From positions 9,672,001-9,736,000 of the forward strand of contig JAZHRO010000022.1 in NCBI GenBank assembly GCA_037157565.1: 64,000 bases of DNA, given 5' to 3'. This document shows, piece by piece, positions 11,901 to 22,292 of the stretch. The DNA comes from Thalassia testudinum. Lineage: Eukaryota > Streptophyta > Magnoliopsida > Alismatales > Hydrocharitaceae. Each line of letters begins with the position of its first letter. Within the stretch, counting starts at the first letter, position 1. The translations under genes and the position numbers were made by a program. The notes beneath the pieces are model-generated. The model was not told where the DNA came from and ran no database searches. It saw only the letters and a list, made by a program, of their open reading frames with translations.

Positions 11901-12475
11901 GGAGCTGGAGGGTTGGGCACCAGAGGAGGGCGATGATGGTTTTCATTAGGGAGGAGACTTCTCTGTGGCAAAAGTCTTCCATAGGTTGGGGAGTGGCACG
12001 ATCAACTTTGACACCGATTTTTTGAGAGATTGCAGTCTGATGTGGAAGGTGGAATATCCTTTGAAGGTGAAGATCTTTGCTTGGTTGGTGAAGGAAAGAA
12101 TTATGATGAAGTAGTGGAGAGCTAGATAGGCCCATTCGGATGATCTTGCACGTTCCCTCTGTGATAGAGCATGGGAAGATATTCAGCACTTTTTCTTTCA
12201 GTGCCCTTTTGTGGCGCAGGTTTGGCAGTGGATGGGAATCGACTAGATCGCCCATCAGGATGCGGGCAGCTTCTGGGAATCTTTCCGCAAGAGTAATGCC
12301 TACGGCGGAGATTTTGCCTTTAGATCCAAAAAAGATAGGGTAAAGGTCTTGGTGGTCCTGTGAGGCGTATGATTGGGGAGAAATGGGGTGATTTTTAGGG
12401 GAGAGAGGCCTTCTGTTGAGAATTTTGTTTCGGCTATTTCTTCTCAAGTGGTGTTTTGGGAATCTATCCTGTAAT
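8913..12475 (+). pseudogene. LINE A ORF2: endonuclease, reverse transcriptase, zf-RVT
   Basis: ATG at 8913 opens an APE-type endonuclease (ITWNVQGLND, then VVLLQETK with the catalytic Glu). After a frameshift near 9135 it continues with WLLGGDFN and, near 9590, SDHSPL, which holds the catalytic Asp-His pair. RT blocks: RSIALSNAMYLIVTKVLANRL (10450-10510), FIPGRGILDGFV, FLWKVDFSKAYN, RQGCPLAPMLFVLAVDAL, and the intact polymerase box YADD at 10964-10975. A zf-RVT-like region follows at about 12140-12240. In-frame stops occur at about 9402, 9657, 10727 and 11729. The product would nick target DNA and copy LINE RNA into it; this copy is dead but keeps its catalytic motifs. Confidence 0.87.
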
Positions 12476-12517
12476 TTTGATGTAACCTATTTTGTTAGAA
12501 TGAAATGATTTTTTGTG

Positions 12518-12558
12518 GTTATCACTCGGATAACTATTCTTTCGTTTTTCAAAAAAAA
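12518..12558 (+). terminator. LINE A 3' stem-loop and poly-A tail
   Basis: GTTATC (12518-12523) pairs with GATAAC (12529-12534) across a 5-base loop, about 17 bases before the A run at 12551-12558. The same hairpin stands at the same place in LINE B and LINE D. Some LINE reverse transcriptases recognise 3' stem-loops; that role here is an inference. Confidence 0.6.
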
Positions 12559-12572
12559 ATAAGCCTTAGTAA
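12559..12572. repeat. Target-site duplication of LINE A, right copy
   Basis: Second copy of ATAAGCCTTAGTAA. LINE C reading frame resumes directly after it on the minus strand. Confidence 0.93.
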
Positions 12573-12586
12573 AATCTGCTTTCCAA

Positions 12587-13316
12587 CAGTGTTGTCAAGC
12601 CACTCACCTAAGCACCAAGGTGAGACAAGGTAAGGCCTTAATGCCTAGCCAAGCACCAAATGAGGCCATCTGCCCAAGGCGTTAAGCATCCAAAGCAAGT
12701 GCTCAAATCAAATTTGTAGTTTCTCATGTTTAAAATGATTTTTGAATTTTTAATTTCTTTTTACCTAATCGTTGAGTGTTCTCTTAGTTAAATGCATACA
12801 TATGCATATTCATAGATATATACATTTACATACATACATATAATTGCACATACATAGATATGTACACGAATAAACACCTATAGACATAAATATGCATGCA
12901 TGCAGATATATGTATGTGCATGTATCTATGTACATGTGCACATACGCATATACACGTAAATATAAACATATACATGCATGCATGTAGACACAAACATAAA
13001 TGTATACTTCTAGATACAAACATAAATGTATACTTCTAGATATGTGTGTGAATGTACATATAGGAAATTGTATATACATAAATACACATGTATTACATGT
13101 TTGTGTTTGTTTAAGCATTTATATATCATATCTATGCATAATGTATCATATTTTTATTACTACATAAGTATGTATGCATATGTATGTGTGCATGTGTATA
13201 TATGTATACGTATCTACAAATCTTTTAGCACCTCGTGTTTCTTGAGAGAGCACCTAACGCCTTGGGTGTTTTAGACCCCTCTCACCTTTTAGCACCTCTT
13301 GCTTTTAACAACACCG
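12587..13316. mobile_element. hAT-type non-autonomous transposon in LINE C
   Basis: Flanked by the perfect 8-bp duplication CTTTCCAA (12579-12586 and 13317-13324), the size made by hAT transposases. Termini CAGTGTTGTCAA and CGGTGTTGTTAA (right end reversed) match at 10 of 12. Subterminal sequence is also inverted: CCCAAGGCGTTA near the left end appears reversed near the right end. The 730-bp interior has no coding sequence; it is AT-rich with TACATA/CATATG-type simple sequence and a 26-bp tandem duplication. Removing the element and one duplication restores the LINE C RT sequence. Confidence 0.85.
12990..13041. repeat. 26-bp tandem duplication inside the hAT element
   Basis: Two consecutive identical 26-bp units (12990-13015 and 13016-13041), each beginning ACAAACATAAATG and ending CTTCTAGAT. 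Confidence 0.9.
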
Positions 13317-13324
13317 CTTTCCAA

Positions 13325-14496
13325 AGGAACCATTTTCTACCTATCCACTTCCACTGACTAACAATCCCGTTTGCCAAGATTATACTATCCAACATGCATC
13401 TTCAAGGGACAAAGGCGAAGTACACATTACGAATTAAATCATCAACCACCACCTATAACCTATTGGCTAACACCTTGGCCACAATCAAATACACAACATT
13501 GGATAGAGAAATTGGTCTATAGTATTGGACATGTTGATGGCTTCTTTCTTGGGCAACAAAAATAATAGGGATTATTTAGCAATTCAAAACCTACATTCCC
13601 TTCCTAAAACTCCTAGATCATGGCCATGATATCCTTTCCCAACTACACCAGAACTCCCTAGAAAATAGGACAAAGAAGCCATCTACTCTTGATGCTCCTT
13701 TACCATTCAAATCACATAGAACCTCCTTCGTTTCCTCCTTTGTACTCCACCTTTCTAGCAAAGATGCCTGCTCAAAAGAAAGATGTGCTCCTTTGCCACT
13801 CCAGTGCCACCTCCCCCTCTACCCCCTATTAAAGTGGTAAATATGCTCTACTTATGCATGCCCAACTTCCTATCTACCGATACTCTCTCTACCATCGACT
13901 ACTACTTTTGGATAAAATTCCGATGCCTACATTCACTAGCAACAATGTGAAAAAAGCAAGTATCGAAGCAACCTATCAAATAGAGATGTCTAGATCTCTG
14001 GCACCAGAGTCTCCTATCAAATAAAGATGTCTAGATCTCTAGCACCCTTCCACCTCTAATCTTTTGTTTTCATCTCTAACCATGTGCTATTGCTTGCACT
14101 TCTCAACCACCTCAGACTCCGTAAGTGGTATGAATCTTTCAATCAATCTAGATGCTGAATAACCACCAAAGCCTCTACCATTTCTTCTCTGTCAGCCTAT
14201 AATTTCTTCTTGAAATCAAATAGCTACCCTTCAACCCCCATAATCACCAAGCAAGTGTACAAGTAGCTATGCCATACTCAAAAGAAGAGGTCCACCATCA
14301 CCCCATGTCCTCTTTACAAACCCAGCTGAAGCAACCATGATTGGTTCAAACTTGAAATAAGTAGACAGTTTTAAACCCTCACTCAAAGACCATATCAATA
14401 GCATATGATCAAAAGAAGGGCGAGCCTATCCCTAAACCATGTTAAAGGATATGCCTCCATCATAGCAATCAAACATAAGAGACAATCCAGTCTTAA
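13325..14496 (-). pseudogene. LINE C: endonuclease end and RT N-terminal part
   Basis: Minus-strand translation gives, from right to left, a decayed endonuclease end (SFDHMLLIWSLSEG, where L1 elements have SDHSPL), KFEPIMVASAGF, then an RT lead-in (ERWSTKEETKEVLCDLNGKG; FFVLFSREFW), and RT blocks FELLNN..LPKKEAINM, SNVVYLIVAKVLANRL and KWIGRKWFLWKADF, running into the hAT insertion. The last motif is completed past the hAT and LINE A insertions at 6302. Stops and frameshifts are many. The right edge is the LINE B insertion site, beyond which the endonuclease continues at 21309. Confidence 0.75.
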
Positions 14497-14510
14497 TTTT
14501 TAAGTTCTGA
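14497..14510. repeat. Target-site duplication of LINE B, left copy
   Basis: TTTTTAAGTTCTGA here against TTTTGAAGTTCTGA at 21295-21308: 13 of 14 match, with 9 identical bases (AAGTTCTGA) nearest the element's left end. Confidence 0.75.
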
Positions 14511-14549
14511 GTAGGCGACCATGAGTGAGTAAGAGAGCAATGGGGGTGA

Positions 14550-16286
14550 CGGGTGAGGGCGATGGAGGATGGTGGACAGGAGGAGGGTGACCCCCTGTGC
14601 TTTGCTTCAAGTGCCTTGGGAGGGGTTACATCGCTGTGAAATGCAGGGACCCCATTCGGTGCCTTTGGTGCGGAGGGCTTGGCCACAGAAGGGCAGGGTG
14701 CTCCACATGTGGAGACGTGGAGGGTGGACGAGGGGCGACAAAGGTCTTCCCTCAGCTGCCGGATGGTGCTCCTGTGGTGTAGGCGGATGTCCCTTGGTCT
14801 CCGGAGGTGCACACCATTAAGCAGGAGCTAGCGGGCGCACTGGTGAGGGAGGTGGTTGAGGGGGTCATGCTTTGGCCGCGGGTGAAGGATGATGTAGATG
14901 CTATGGCGGGAGGGCGGCTCTATTATCTCCCTCGAGGTGCCTCATCTTTGGCATTGGCCGATAGCTGGCTGGTAGGGCAGCTTTCGACACGGTCGGTTTT
15001 GGTGGAGTGTGTGTTCGATGGAGGTGGCCAACCAAGCACGATGGGGCTTTGTCGGAGAGACCATCGATGAAGGCGGAGGTCACGCTAGCCATCGAGGGGA
15101 TCCCTATCCGAACGAGGGAGGCGATGGTCTCGTCATTCACTACGCTCAGTGGGTGTTCCCCCTTGGGGGTGACAGAGGGCAACATGACGTGTGTGAAGTG
15201 GTGGTGGAAATGACGCTAGGGGTGGACATCTCGTCAAAGGTAGTGCCGAAGCTTTGCTGCTCCGCATAGGTCGTCAAGGTCGCAACCGCTGCTGGTGGAC
15301 CCAAATCCTTCAGAGAGGCTCTCGTCGAGGCTCCGCCTCAGCCACAAGGGGCTGTAGTTGGGGGACCAGCGGCAACTGGTGGTGCAAACCATGGTGTGGG
15401 AGGCAACCACATGGGGAGGTGAATGATCGTCAAGTGTGTTTGGAAGGTGAAGGGACGAGGCACTGATTGGGGGCACGGTTCCCTCGACCTCGATTGATGT
15501 GTCCGAGGATAGCGTTGGGGGAGGTAGATCGTACAGGAGATCTTTTGCTCCTTCGAGAAGATCTCCGTATTAGGAAGGGACCAACCAAGGCAGTTCGGGG
15601 GGGGGGGGGGGGGGGGGGGACCCGCCTGTAGATCCGATACCACTTCAAAAACCATCCGAACCCTGCCCTAATGACCGAGCGAACGAGTTGGGGCAGTCAG
15701 GTATGGTGGGGGACCCCGATCCAACTAATAACCTGATATCGTTTCATATAAAATCTAGAATCTGCCCTAATGACTGAGCAATCTCAATGGTAGAGGGTTT
15801 GTTGCGAGCGGGAGAGTGCTCCGCACCTGGGGCAACAGAGTTGATGCGAAGAGCCCCCTCGGTAGATGGGCCCCCTTTGCTCGGGGGGTTGGGGGACCTA
15901 AGCACTTCCACCAACGTCGGATGGAGCAGATGCGGGCGGCGATGGGGATCTCTTCTGCAACGTCTTCGACAACGAAGGGAGGAGTCATGGGTCCAGCAGG
16001 GGATATGATGGCCCTTGATAGAAGAGAGGTGCCGGCGAAGGGCTCCTCCATTGCTGTGCCTCCTCTGGCAACAGAGGAAGCTTCAAAGCTGGCAAAGAAG
16101 ATGGTGGTAGCAAGTGGAGGGCCGGAAGGGGGTAACAACTCCATGCTCAGCAACGGAGCTAACCAAGGAAGTCAGAGCAGCCTGGAGGTCGGTTTGGGTG
16201 ATGTTGGGATAGAGGCTAGCCCACCAGTAGCTGAAGGTAGCTGGGATGGGCTAATGCAGAGGGGGGCCCGCATGCCACTGGGATGA
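14550..16286 (+). pseudogene. LINE B ORF1, zinc-knuckle RNA-binding protein
   Basis: Near 14597-14700 a frame reads CFKCLGRGYIAVKC then CLWCGGLGHRRAGC. The second is a complete C-X2-C-X4-H-X4-C knuckle; the first has Tyr where the zinc-binding His should be. Downstream pieces (14807-15480, 15780-16286) in changing frames include EVTLAIEGIPIRTREAMVSS, equivalent to the EVSIEGIPWWLR region of LINE A. A 23-base G run at 15597-15619 and an out-of-frame segment split the ORF. No functional protein. Confidence 0.74.
15597..15619 (+). repeat. Poly-G run (23 G)
   Basis: 23 consecutive G inside LINE B ORF1, replacing coding sequence. It could be a true expansion or an assembly artefact; long homopolymers are often miscounted. 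Confidence 0.85.
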
Positions 16287-17934
16287 ACACTCGAGAGGTG
16301 GATGGTCAGCACTGGGCTGCGGATTTTGAGGAGGTCGTGGTTGATGAAGTGGTGGCGGCTGCAAGCTTTGGGCAAGCTGGAGGAGGGGTTCACATATCTT
16401 CCTAATAATGAAGGTCCCGACGTGGAATGTTAAGGGAGGGCGACGTTGAGGGCGTATCTACAGAGATGGGAGCTAGATGTTGTGTTGCTCCAGGAGTCGA
16501 AGTTGCGGCAATGTGATCCCCGTGTCTGGAGGGAGATTGGGGGGGCACATACGAGAAGTTTATGGCTCTGGACTCGGCGGGGCACTTTGGAGGCATTGTG
16601 GTGGCATGGAAAGGGGATGTCTTTTCCGTGGAGGACTCGGTCGTTGGGAGGTGTGTTGTCTCTGTTCGGCTTAAGAGACGACAGGATGATTTTGTCGTTG
16701 CCATCTCTGCAATGTATAGGTCGATTGATGATTTCGACAGGCATGTCCTATGGGAGGATTTGAACCAGGTTGCATATGCTTTCCAGGGATGTCCATGGCT
16801 GGTTGGGGGTGACTTCAATGTCATGCAATCAGCTGATGATAGACTGGGAGGGAGAGGCAGACAAGACCGTGGTTCACAGGAGTTGGCGGAGTTCATTGCC
16901 GCGCATGGGCTGCTTGACATAGCACCTTCGTTTTATGCTTTCACTTGGAGAAGCTTTGAGGGGCTGATGTCCAGATTGGACAGGTTCCTTTCTTCGGTGG
17001 AGCTTGTGAAGGTGTACCCATTGGCGAAGGTGCGAGCGATGGAGAGGTCGTTTTCCGATCAAACTCCGCTCCTGTGGGACTCGAATGAAGGAGCTAGCTG
17101 TGGTACTTCAAGTTTGAGAGGGCCTGGCTGTTGGAGGACGGGTTTAGGGCGAAGGTGGAGGATAAGTGGAGATCCATGCACCCTCCCGGGTTGACTGCGG
17201 CAAGGCTGGAGGGAAAGCTTAAGGATCTCAAAGGTTATCCGAGAGAGTTTAGAAGACAGCTGAAAGAAGAGAGGTCCAGGAGGAAGGAGGTGCTGGGGTA
17301 GGTTGGCAGGTTGGACAGGATTGAAGATCTGGGTTTATTGACAGCGCAGGAAAGGGTGGCTAGAGCTGAGCATATGAAGGTCATCTAGGAGGAGGATCAA
17401 AAGGCGAAAGTTGAGTGGAGGACGAGGTCTAGGCAAAAGCGGATCAGAGAGGGGGATTCTAATACTAGATACTTCCACATGGTGGCTTCTGGCAGGAGGA
17501 TGAATTGGATTGACAATCTCGCAATGGATGGCACAGTGTTTCGTGGTGGAGATGAGGTTGGCAAGGCAACTGCGGATTACTTCAGGGAGTTTACGGGTAG
17601 GAGGACTGGAGGCTAGAGATGGAGGGAGCTAGATGTCCCATCCATCAGGGAGTAGCAAGCTGCAGAGTTGGTGGCACCTTTTGCAAAGGATGAGGTGCGG
17701 GAGGCGGTGTGGGGGCTAAATGTGGATGGTTGCCCGAGTCCATATGGGTTCCCAGTGCTCTTCTACAAAGAGTTCTGGCCTTTGGTCAAGCAGGATATTT
17801 TGGAGGTGATGGCGGAGCTCGAGAAGGGGAACAGAGGCTTTGACAGACTTAAAAAATTCTTTATGTTCTTATTGCCCAAGAAGGATGGTGCGAAGGCTAT
17901 TAATGAGTTTAAACCCATTGCTTTGTCCAATGCA

Positions 17935-18381
17935 GTGTTTCAAATGCTGACGGCTAGTTTTGGAAATCGTCCTTGCCGACATGCCAAGCTGGGAGGGAGA
18001 TTCAAATTGCACTTGGAGGGAAATGCAGACGGGAAATGGCTATTTGGGAGGGAACCTCGAAACCATAAAAAAGGAAATGGCTCAAAATGGTTGTTTGGGA
18101 AGGAATCTGGAAACCACACACACACACATACAGAGTATTTTTTGACATCATTTTGAGTATTTATGTGATTTTTTGCACACACACAAAATTTGAGTATTTT
18201 TTGACATCATTTTGAGTATTTATGTGATTTTTTGTCGGCATGCCCTCAGCATTTTCACGGCGTGCCCTCGACATGCCCATCGGCATGGCCATCGAAAAAT
18301 AAGCATTTCCACTACATGCCTACGAAATGCACACTTAGAATTTCATCGGTACAACGTTGAAATCGGCATTTCGAACCTTGA
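17935..18381. mobile_element. Mutator-like MITE in LINE B RT
   Basis: Flanked by the perfect 9-bp duplication TCCAATGCA (17926-17934 and 18382-18390), the size produced by Mutator-like transposases. Ends are weakly inverted (TTTCAAATGCTGA left; TTCGAAATGCCGA right end reversed). The 447-bp interior is non-coding. Removing it and one duplication restores the LINE RT motif SNAIYLIVTK. Confidence 0.75.
18133..18234. repeat. 43-bp direct duplication with CA repeats
   Basis: Two identical 43-bp units at 18133-18175 and 18192-18234 (each starting GAGTATTTTTTGACATC), each preceded by CACACA-type sequence. Slippage or unequal exchange at the CA tracts could have produced the duplication. Confidence 0.88.
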
Positions 18382-19057
18382 TCCAATGCAATCTACCTAA
18401 TAGTGACGAAGGTTCTGGCGAGCAGGTTGAGGGGGGTAGTTGAGGGAGTGGTCTCGAAGCTGCAGAATGTATTTGTGCTGAGGAGGAATATACTTGATGG
18501 CTTCGTGGCTGCCATGGAGATCCTATCGTTTTGGAGAAGGGAGAGGAGGCTTGCTTTCCTCTGGAAGGTGGATTTCAAGAAGGCTTATGATTCGATCCAT
18601 TGGTCCTTCCTCTAGCTTATGACTTGAAGGTGGATTCAGCTGAGGGAGGTGCGGCAAGGCTTCCCACTGGCACCTATGCTCTTTGTTTTGGCTGCGAATG
18701 CCTTAGCGAGATCTTCTGTCAGAACATGCGAGAGGGGTTTGTTCACGGGTTTCGACGTGGACCAGGAGACCATGGTGACTCTTCTTTGTAGAGGGGACAG
18801 TGGCAAAGGCGAAAAGAACTAGGATTGTTGTTGGAGATGTTTGGTGAGGCGTCGGGCCTGCAAATCAACTACAGGATGTCCACATTCATCCCTTCCAGGC
18901 TGTCGAACGAGGAGGTTGTAGCTTGCGGTGTTGCACTTGACACAGAGAGGAGAGTCCTTCCTATTTCTTACTTGGGCCTACCCCTGACGGACGGTGGGAT
19001 TTCTGTGCATGACTGGTCTCCTCTGATGGAGAGGGTAGAGAGGCAGATTGCAGGCTG

Positions 19058-19546
19058 CAACATTGTTGAGGCGGTCGCCTCAAGCAACGAGGCAAGGCGA
19101 ATCAAGAGGTCATCGCCTCGAGGAGGACCCAGGCGAGGCCCTTCGAACAGGCGACGCGCTTCCTCGCCTCGGGCGGCGCCTCCTCGCCTCGCCGCCTCAT
19201 CACTCGAACCCTAGATGCCTCTGTGGAGAGCTTTCTTATCTCCACGGCAACCCTCACCGCCTCACGCCATTATCGCCTCCGCGGCGGAGTAGCTTGAGTA
19301 GCTGAGCTTCGTCGACCACCATCGCCGCTCGAGCGTCACCGATTACCATCTGCGATGCCTCATCAACAACCTCAGTCGCCCAGGTATCTCCTCAGCTCGA
19401 GCTTCTTCAAGTTCAACCACACCACTGCCACTTCTTCATGTCAGGGCTTCCGGCTTCGTTTCTTCTCCTCGAAACGAAATGAACTCCTTTCATTCCTATT
19501 ATATATATATATATATATGTTAAATATATATATGTTATATGTTATC

Positions 19547-19628
<82 letters not shown>

Positions 19629-19815
19629 AAACGGTAAACAGTAAACTATGTATATATATATGGTATATATATATATAACATAAGAAATACATATGTATGT
19701 AATATTATATATAATGTATGTATGTATAAGTAAGACATAAGTAATGTATAAGTATTTTTATAAGTATATACATAAGTATGTTGTTATATTATATATGTAT
19801 GTTACATTATAACAT

Positions 19816-19883
<68 letters not shown>

Positions 19884-20002
19884 TGAAATGGTCCTAAGGC
19901 TGTCGCCTCAATTCACTCAGGCTGTCGCCTTTTTGTCGCCTCTCGCCTCGGGCGATTTTGAGTAGTGTCACCTTGCTATCGCCTTTCGCATTGACAGCAT
20001 TG
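19058..20002. mobile_element. hAT-like insertion with (TA)n tracts in LINE B
   Basis: Ends CAACATTGTTGA and (reversed) CAATGCTGTCAA resemble the CAGTGTTGTCAA end of the hAT element at 12587. Flanking 8-mers GCAGGCTG (19050-19057) and GTAGGCTG (20003-20010) match at 7 of 8. Both arms are full of CGCCTC/GAGGCG motifs in inverted orientation, and the middle is TA-rich. No coding sequence. LINE frame resumes right after (GRLVLLKAML). Confidence 0.6.
19497..19880. repeat. (TA)n/(TATG)n simple sequence block
   Basis: Long TA runs at about 19500-19520, 19541-19625 and 19821-19880, separated by TATGTA-type variants, all inside the hAT-like insertion. Confidence 0.93.
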
Positions 20003-21242
20003 GTAGGCTGGTGCTTCTCAAGGCCATGCTGGCAGCTATCCCTTCCCACTTTGCAGCGGTATTGAAGATACCACGACAAGTAGAGAAGAAGATTCTCACT
20101 CTTGTGAGAAACTTCTTCTGGCCAAACTATGGGGCAGATGACAACGGCGCGAGGCTGATGACTTGGGAGGAGATTTGCAGGCCCCTCAAATAGGGGGGTC
20201 TGGGGGTGAGGGAGGTAGGAAAGATGAACGATAATCTCCTAACCAAGTGGTTCATGAGATTGCTTGGAAGGGAAAACTGTTTGGTTGGTAGAGTCTTAAG
20301 GTCCTATTATACAATCCCTTGTGCCTGGGGGCTTATGGCTTCTCCTTCTAGGGGAGTTTCCCATTTTGTCAAAGGTCTATCCAAGGTGGCGCCCAAAATC
20401 CGCGGTTTCTTTACACTGGTCCTTGGAGCAAGAAGGGAGTTCAAGTTTTGGCTGGATGATTGAACTGAGTAGGGAAGGTTGTGTCAACGCTTCCCTAGGC
20501 TTGCAACGTTGGTAGTGGACAGAGAGGTGGTAGTGGCAGATGTTTATGCTGGCAGTTGGTGTCCCACTTTTTTGGGGAATCTATCAGACCAGAGGTTGGG
20601 AGAGGTGCAGGAGCTGTTGCAGATGCTCGAGGGTTTCCAACCGGAGGAGGGGGTCAATACCTTTGGGTGAGAGGAGGGAGACTTCTCGATTCGGGCGACT
20701 TACAAGAGGCTGGGAGATTGGGTCATGGTGGATGACTTCGACCTTGCCAGAGACTACCGGTTGCTTTTGGAGGCCGAGCGCCCTTTGAAGGTGAAGGTTT
20801 CTGCTTGGCTCTTGAAGAGGTGCTGGATCATGACGAGGGCTTGGAGCGCAAGGTGGGTTCAAGGGGCGATTACTATTTTCCCCCTTTGTCATGGGGGGGT
20901 GGAGGATGTGGATCACTCATCTTTCGCATGTCCCATGGCAGCGAGGGTGTAGGACCGCTCTGGGGAGGTTTGGTGGGAGCATGGCTCTTTTGACGCCTTC
21001 TAGAGATCTTTTTGCAGAGGCACTCAGAATGCTGGATCTAATTCTTTCCGATCCAAGGAGAGGGTGCATCCGTTTGTCGTTCTGTGGTCCATATGGCTTG
21101 GGAGGAACTCCATGGTCTTTACAGGGCAACACCCTTACATGGAAAATATTGTAGAGGATGCTCACACTTTTATTTCAAGGTGGGCTTTGTAATTTTTAAC
21201 ATGTGTAACATGCCTTAGGGCCTCTTTATTAATGAAAATCTA

Positions 21243-21294
21243 GGTGGTTATTGATCGGATAACCACCCTTTCACTTCTCAAAAAAGAAAAAAAA
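21243..21294 (+). terminator. LINE B 3' stem-loop and A-rich tail
   Basis: GGTGGTTAT (21243-21251) pairs perfectly with ATAACCACC (21259-21267) over a 7-base loop; an A-rich tail follows from about 21280. It corresponds to the LINE A hairpin with a longer stem. Confidence 0.68.
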
Positions 21295-21308
21295 TTTTGA
21301 AGTTCTGA
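21295..21308. repeat. Target-site duplication of LINE B, right copy
   Basis: TTTTGAAGTTCTGA, matching 14497-14510 at 13 of 14. Confidence 0.72.
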
Positions 21309-22093
21309 AGCTGTACTTCTTAAGATGTAATGTCAATTCCTCACCCCCATTTCTTACCGTCCAAATTCATACATAAATTTCCAAAAATCTTTTTATCCAC
21401 ATCCATGCCCTTGATTGCCTAGTTTGTTGTCAACATCCAAAGTCACACTAAAATCTCCTCCACAGATCATTGGCGAATAACCATAATGTAATGATATTTG
21501 CCGAAGGTCTGACCACAAAGCTGGCCTATTCTCCACTAACTTTGGCCGATATACACATATCACCATAAATTCAAATCCATCTTCTCTTCACTTCGTACAC
21601 ACCCCAGCCACATGTGACCCCAACCAATCACGGTCCTTATCAAATAAGTCCTTTTTTTTTTGAAAAAAAATCAAATAAGTCTTTTTTCCATGTTGCTAAC
21701 AACACGACAGATTTGCCCACTATTGGAATAGTCACAAAATCACCATAATATTTCCCCAGGAGTCCAACACTCACCCAAACCTGCAACAAGCAAGGCTCCA
21801 TCTTCATCTCCTATAATAATAGCTCCACTCCATCTACATCTCTATAATAGCGTCACATCCCATCTACATAAACAACTCCTCAACTCCTCATTGAGTCTCA
21901 AAAATGCCATACGTTCCATGATAAAATCTTCATTAATTGCCATCAATACACGCCACTGCAAAAGGAGATTCCGACCAATCCCTATCGCTCAGGCCATCTA
22001 TCCCATCCTACCACCCTTATCTTCACAAACAAGACGAGAAGAGCTCTGAGCATTTACCTCAGAGTCTAGTGATGCTAAAGTGTCAATGCCTCC
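21309..22093 (-). pseudogene. LINE C endonuclease, N-terminal part
   Basis: Minus-strand translation gives GFEFMVICVYRPKLVENRPALW and MICGGDFSVTLDVDNKLGNQG: the region of the APE-type endonuclease with the GGDFN block. It joins the endonuclease end at 13900-14496 once LINE B is removed. It has several stops and is cut on the right by LINE D and its duplication. Confidence 0.7.
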
Positions 22094-22106
22094 CCAACAA
22101 AGGCAA

Positions 22107-22280
22107 TACCAAGTCAAGCTGGGGAGAATTTTGTTTCCTCGATTTCCTCCCAAGTGGTGTTCTAGAGATCTATTATGTAATATATGATGTGATCCACTTT
22201 TTTGGAATGGAATGAATTTGGATGGTTATCATTTGGATAACTGCTCTTTGGCTTTTCAAAAAAAAAAAATTAAAAAGTCG
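22107..22280 (+). mobile_element. LINE D: 5'-truncated tail of the LINE A/B family
   Basis: About 170 bp matching the 3' end of LINE A: GAGAATTTTGTTTC, CAAGTGGTGTT, then the stem-loop GTTATC/GATAAC (22225-22230/22236-22241) and an A run at about 22258-22269. Flanks CCAACAAAGGCAA (22094-22106) and CCAACAAGGCAA (22281-22292) form a target duplication with one base difference. Severe 5' truncation is common in L1-type insertions. It lies inside LINE C. Confidence 0.8.
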
Positions 22281-22292
22281 CCAACAAGGCAA

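Larger units (their letters stand above)
6303..12558 (+). mobile_element. LINE A: near full-length L1-type retrotransposon
   Basis: Bounded by a perfect 14-bp target duplication. From 5' to 3': a leader of about 155 bp, ORF1 with two zinc knuckles, ORF2 with endonuclease, reverse transcriptase and zf-RVT domains, a 3' stem-loop, and a short poly-A run (12551-12558). It lies inside the RT domain of LINE C in the opposite orientation. About 600 bp of hAT-like sequence is nested in ORF1. Length without it is about 5.7 kb. Both ORFs carry stops and frameshifts, so it is no longer autonomous. Confidence 0.9.
16408..21190 (+). pseudogene. LINE B ORF2: endonuclease, reverse transcriptase, zf-RVT
   Basis: ATG at 16408 begins a decayed endonuclease; the clear part (16562-17100) reads FGGIVVAWKGDVFSVED and WLVGGDFNVM. 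The catalytic SDH motif is SDQTPLLW near 17055 (His to Gln). RT starts at about 17668 (VREAVWGLNVDGCPSP; FKPIALSNAVF), is broken by a 447-bp insertion, and resumes at 18391 (NAIYLIVTKVLASRL; ILDGFVAAMEIL; FLWKVDFKKAYDSIHW). Near 18780 MVTL runs straight into LFFVEG, so the YADD box is missing. A hAT-like insertion sits at 19058-20002; the rest (GRLVLLKAMLAAIPSHF; NFFWPNYGADD) runs to about 20460, with zf-RVT remains to 21150. Several stops. Confidence 0.84.
14511..21294 (+). mobile_element. LINE B: L1-type retrotransposon of the LINE A family
   Basis: Same domain order, sequence motifs and 3' stem-loop as LINE A, bounded by a 14-bp imperfect target duplication and ending in an A-rich tail (21280-21294). 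It lies in the endonuclease domain of LINE C, in opposite orientation. It contains two DNA-transposon insertions (17935-18381 and 19058-20002) and a 23-base G run. More decayed than LINE A: a zinc-knuckle residue, the endonuclease catalytic His and the YADD box are all lost. Confidence 0.87.

Noticed and set aside
12810..13274. Tyr/Cys/His-rich frames on both strands
   Set aside because: They arise from TACATA-type simple sequence inside a hAT element.
15597..15619. Poly-G run as a functional G-quadruplex
   Set aside because: It lies in a dead ORF and homopolymers of this length are often assembly errors; no further support.
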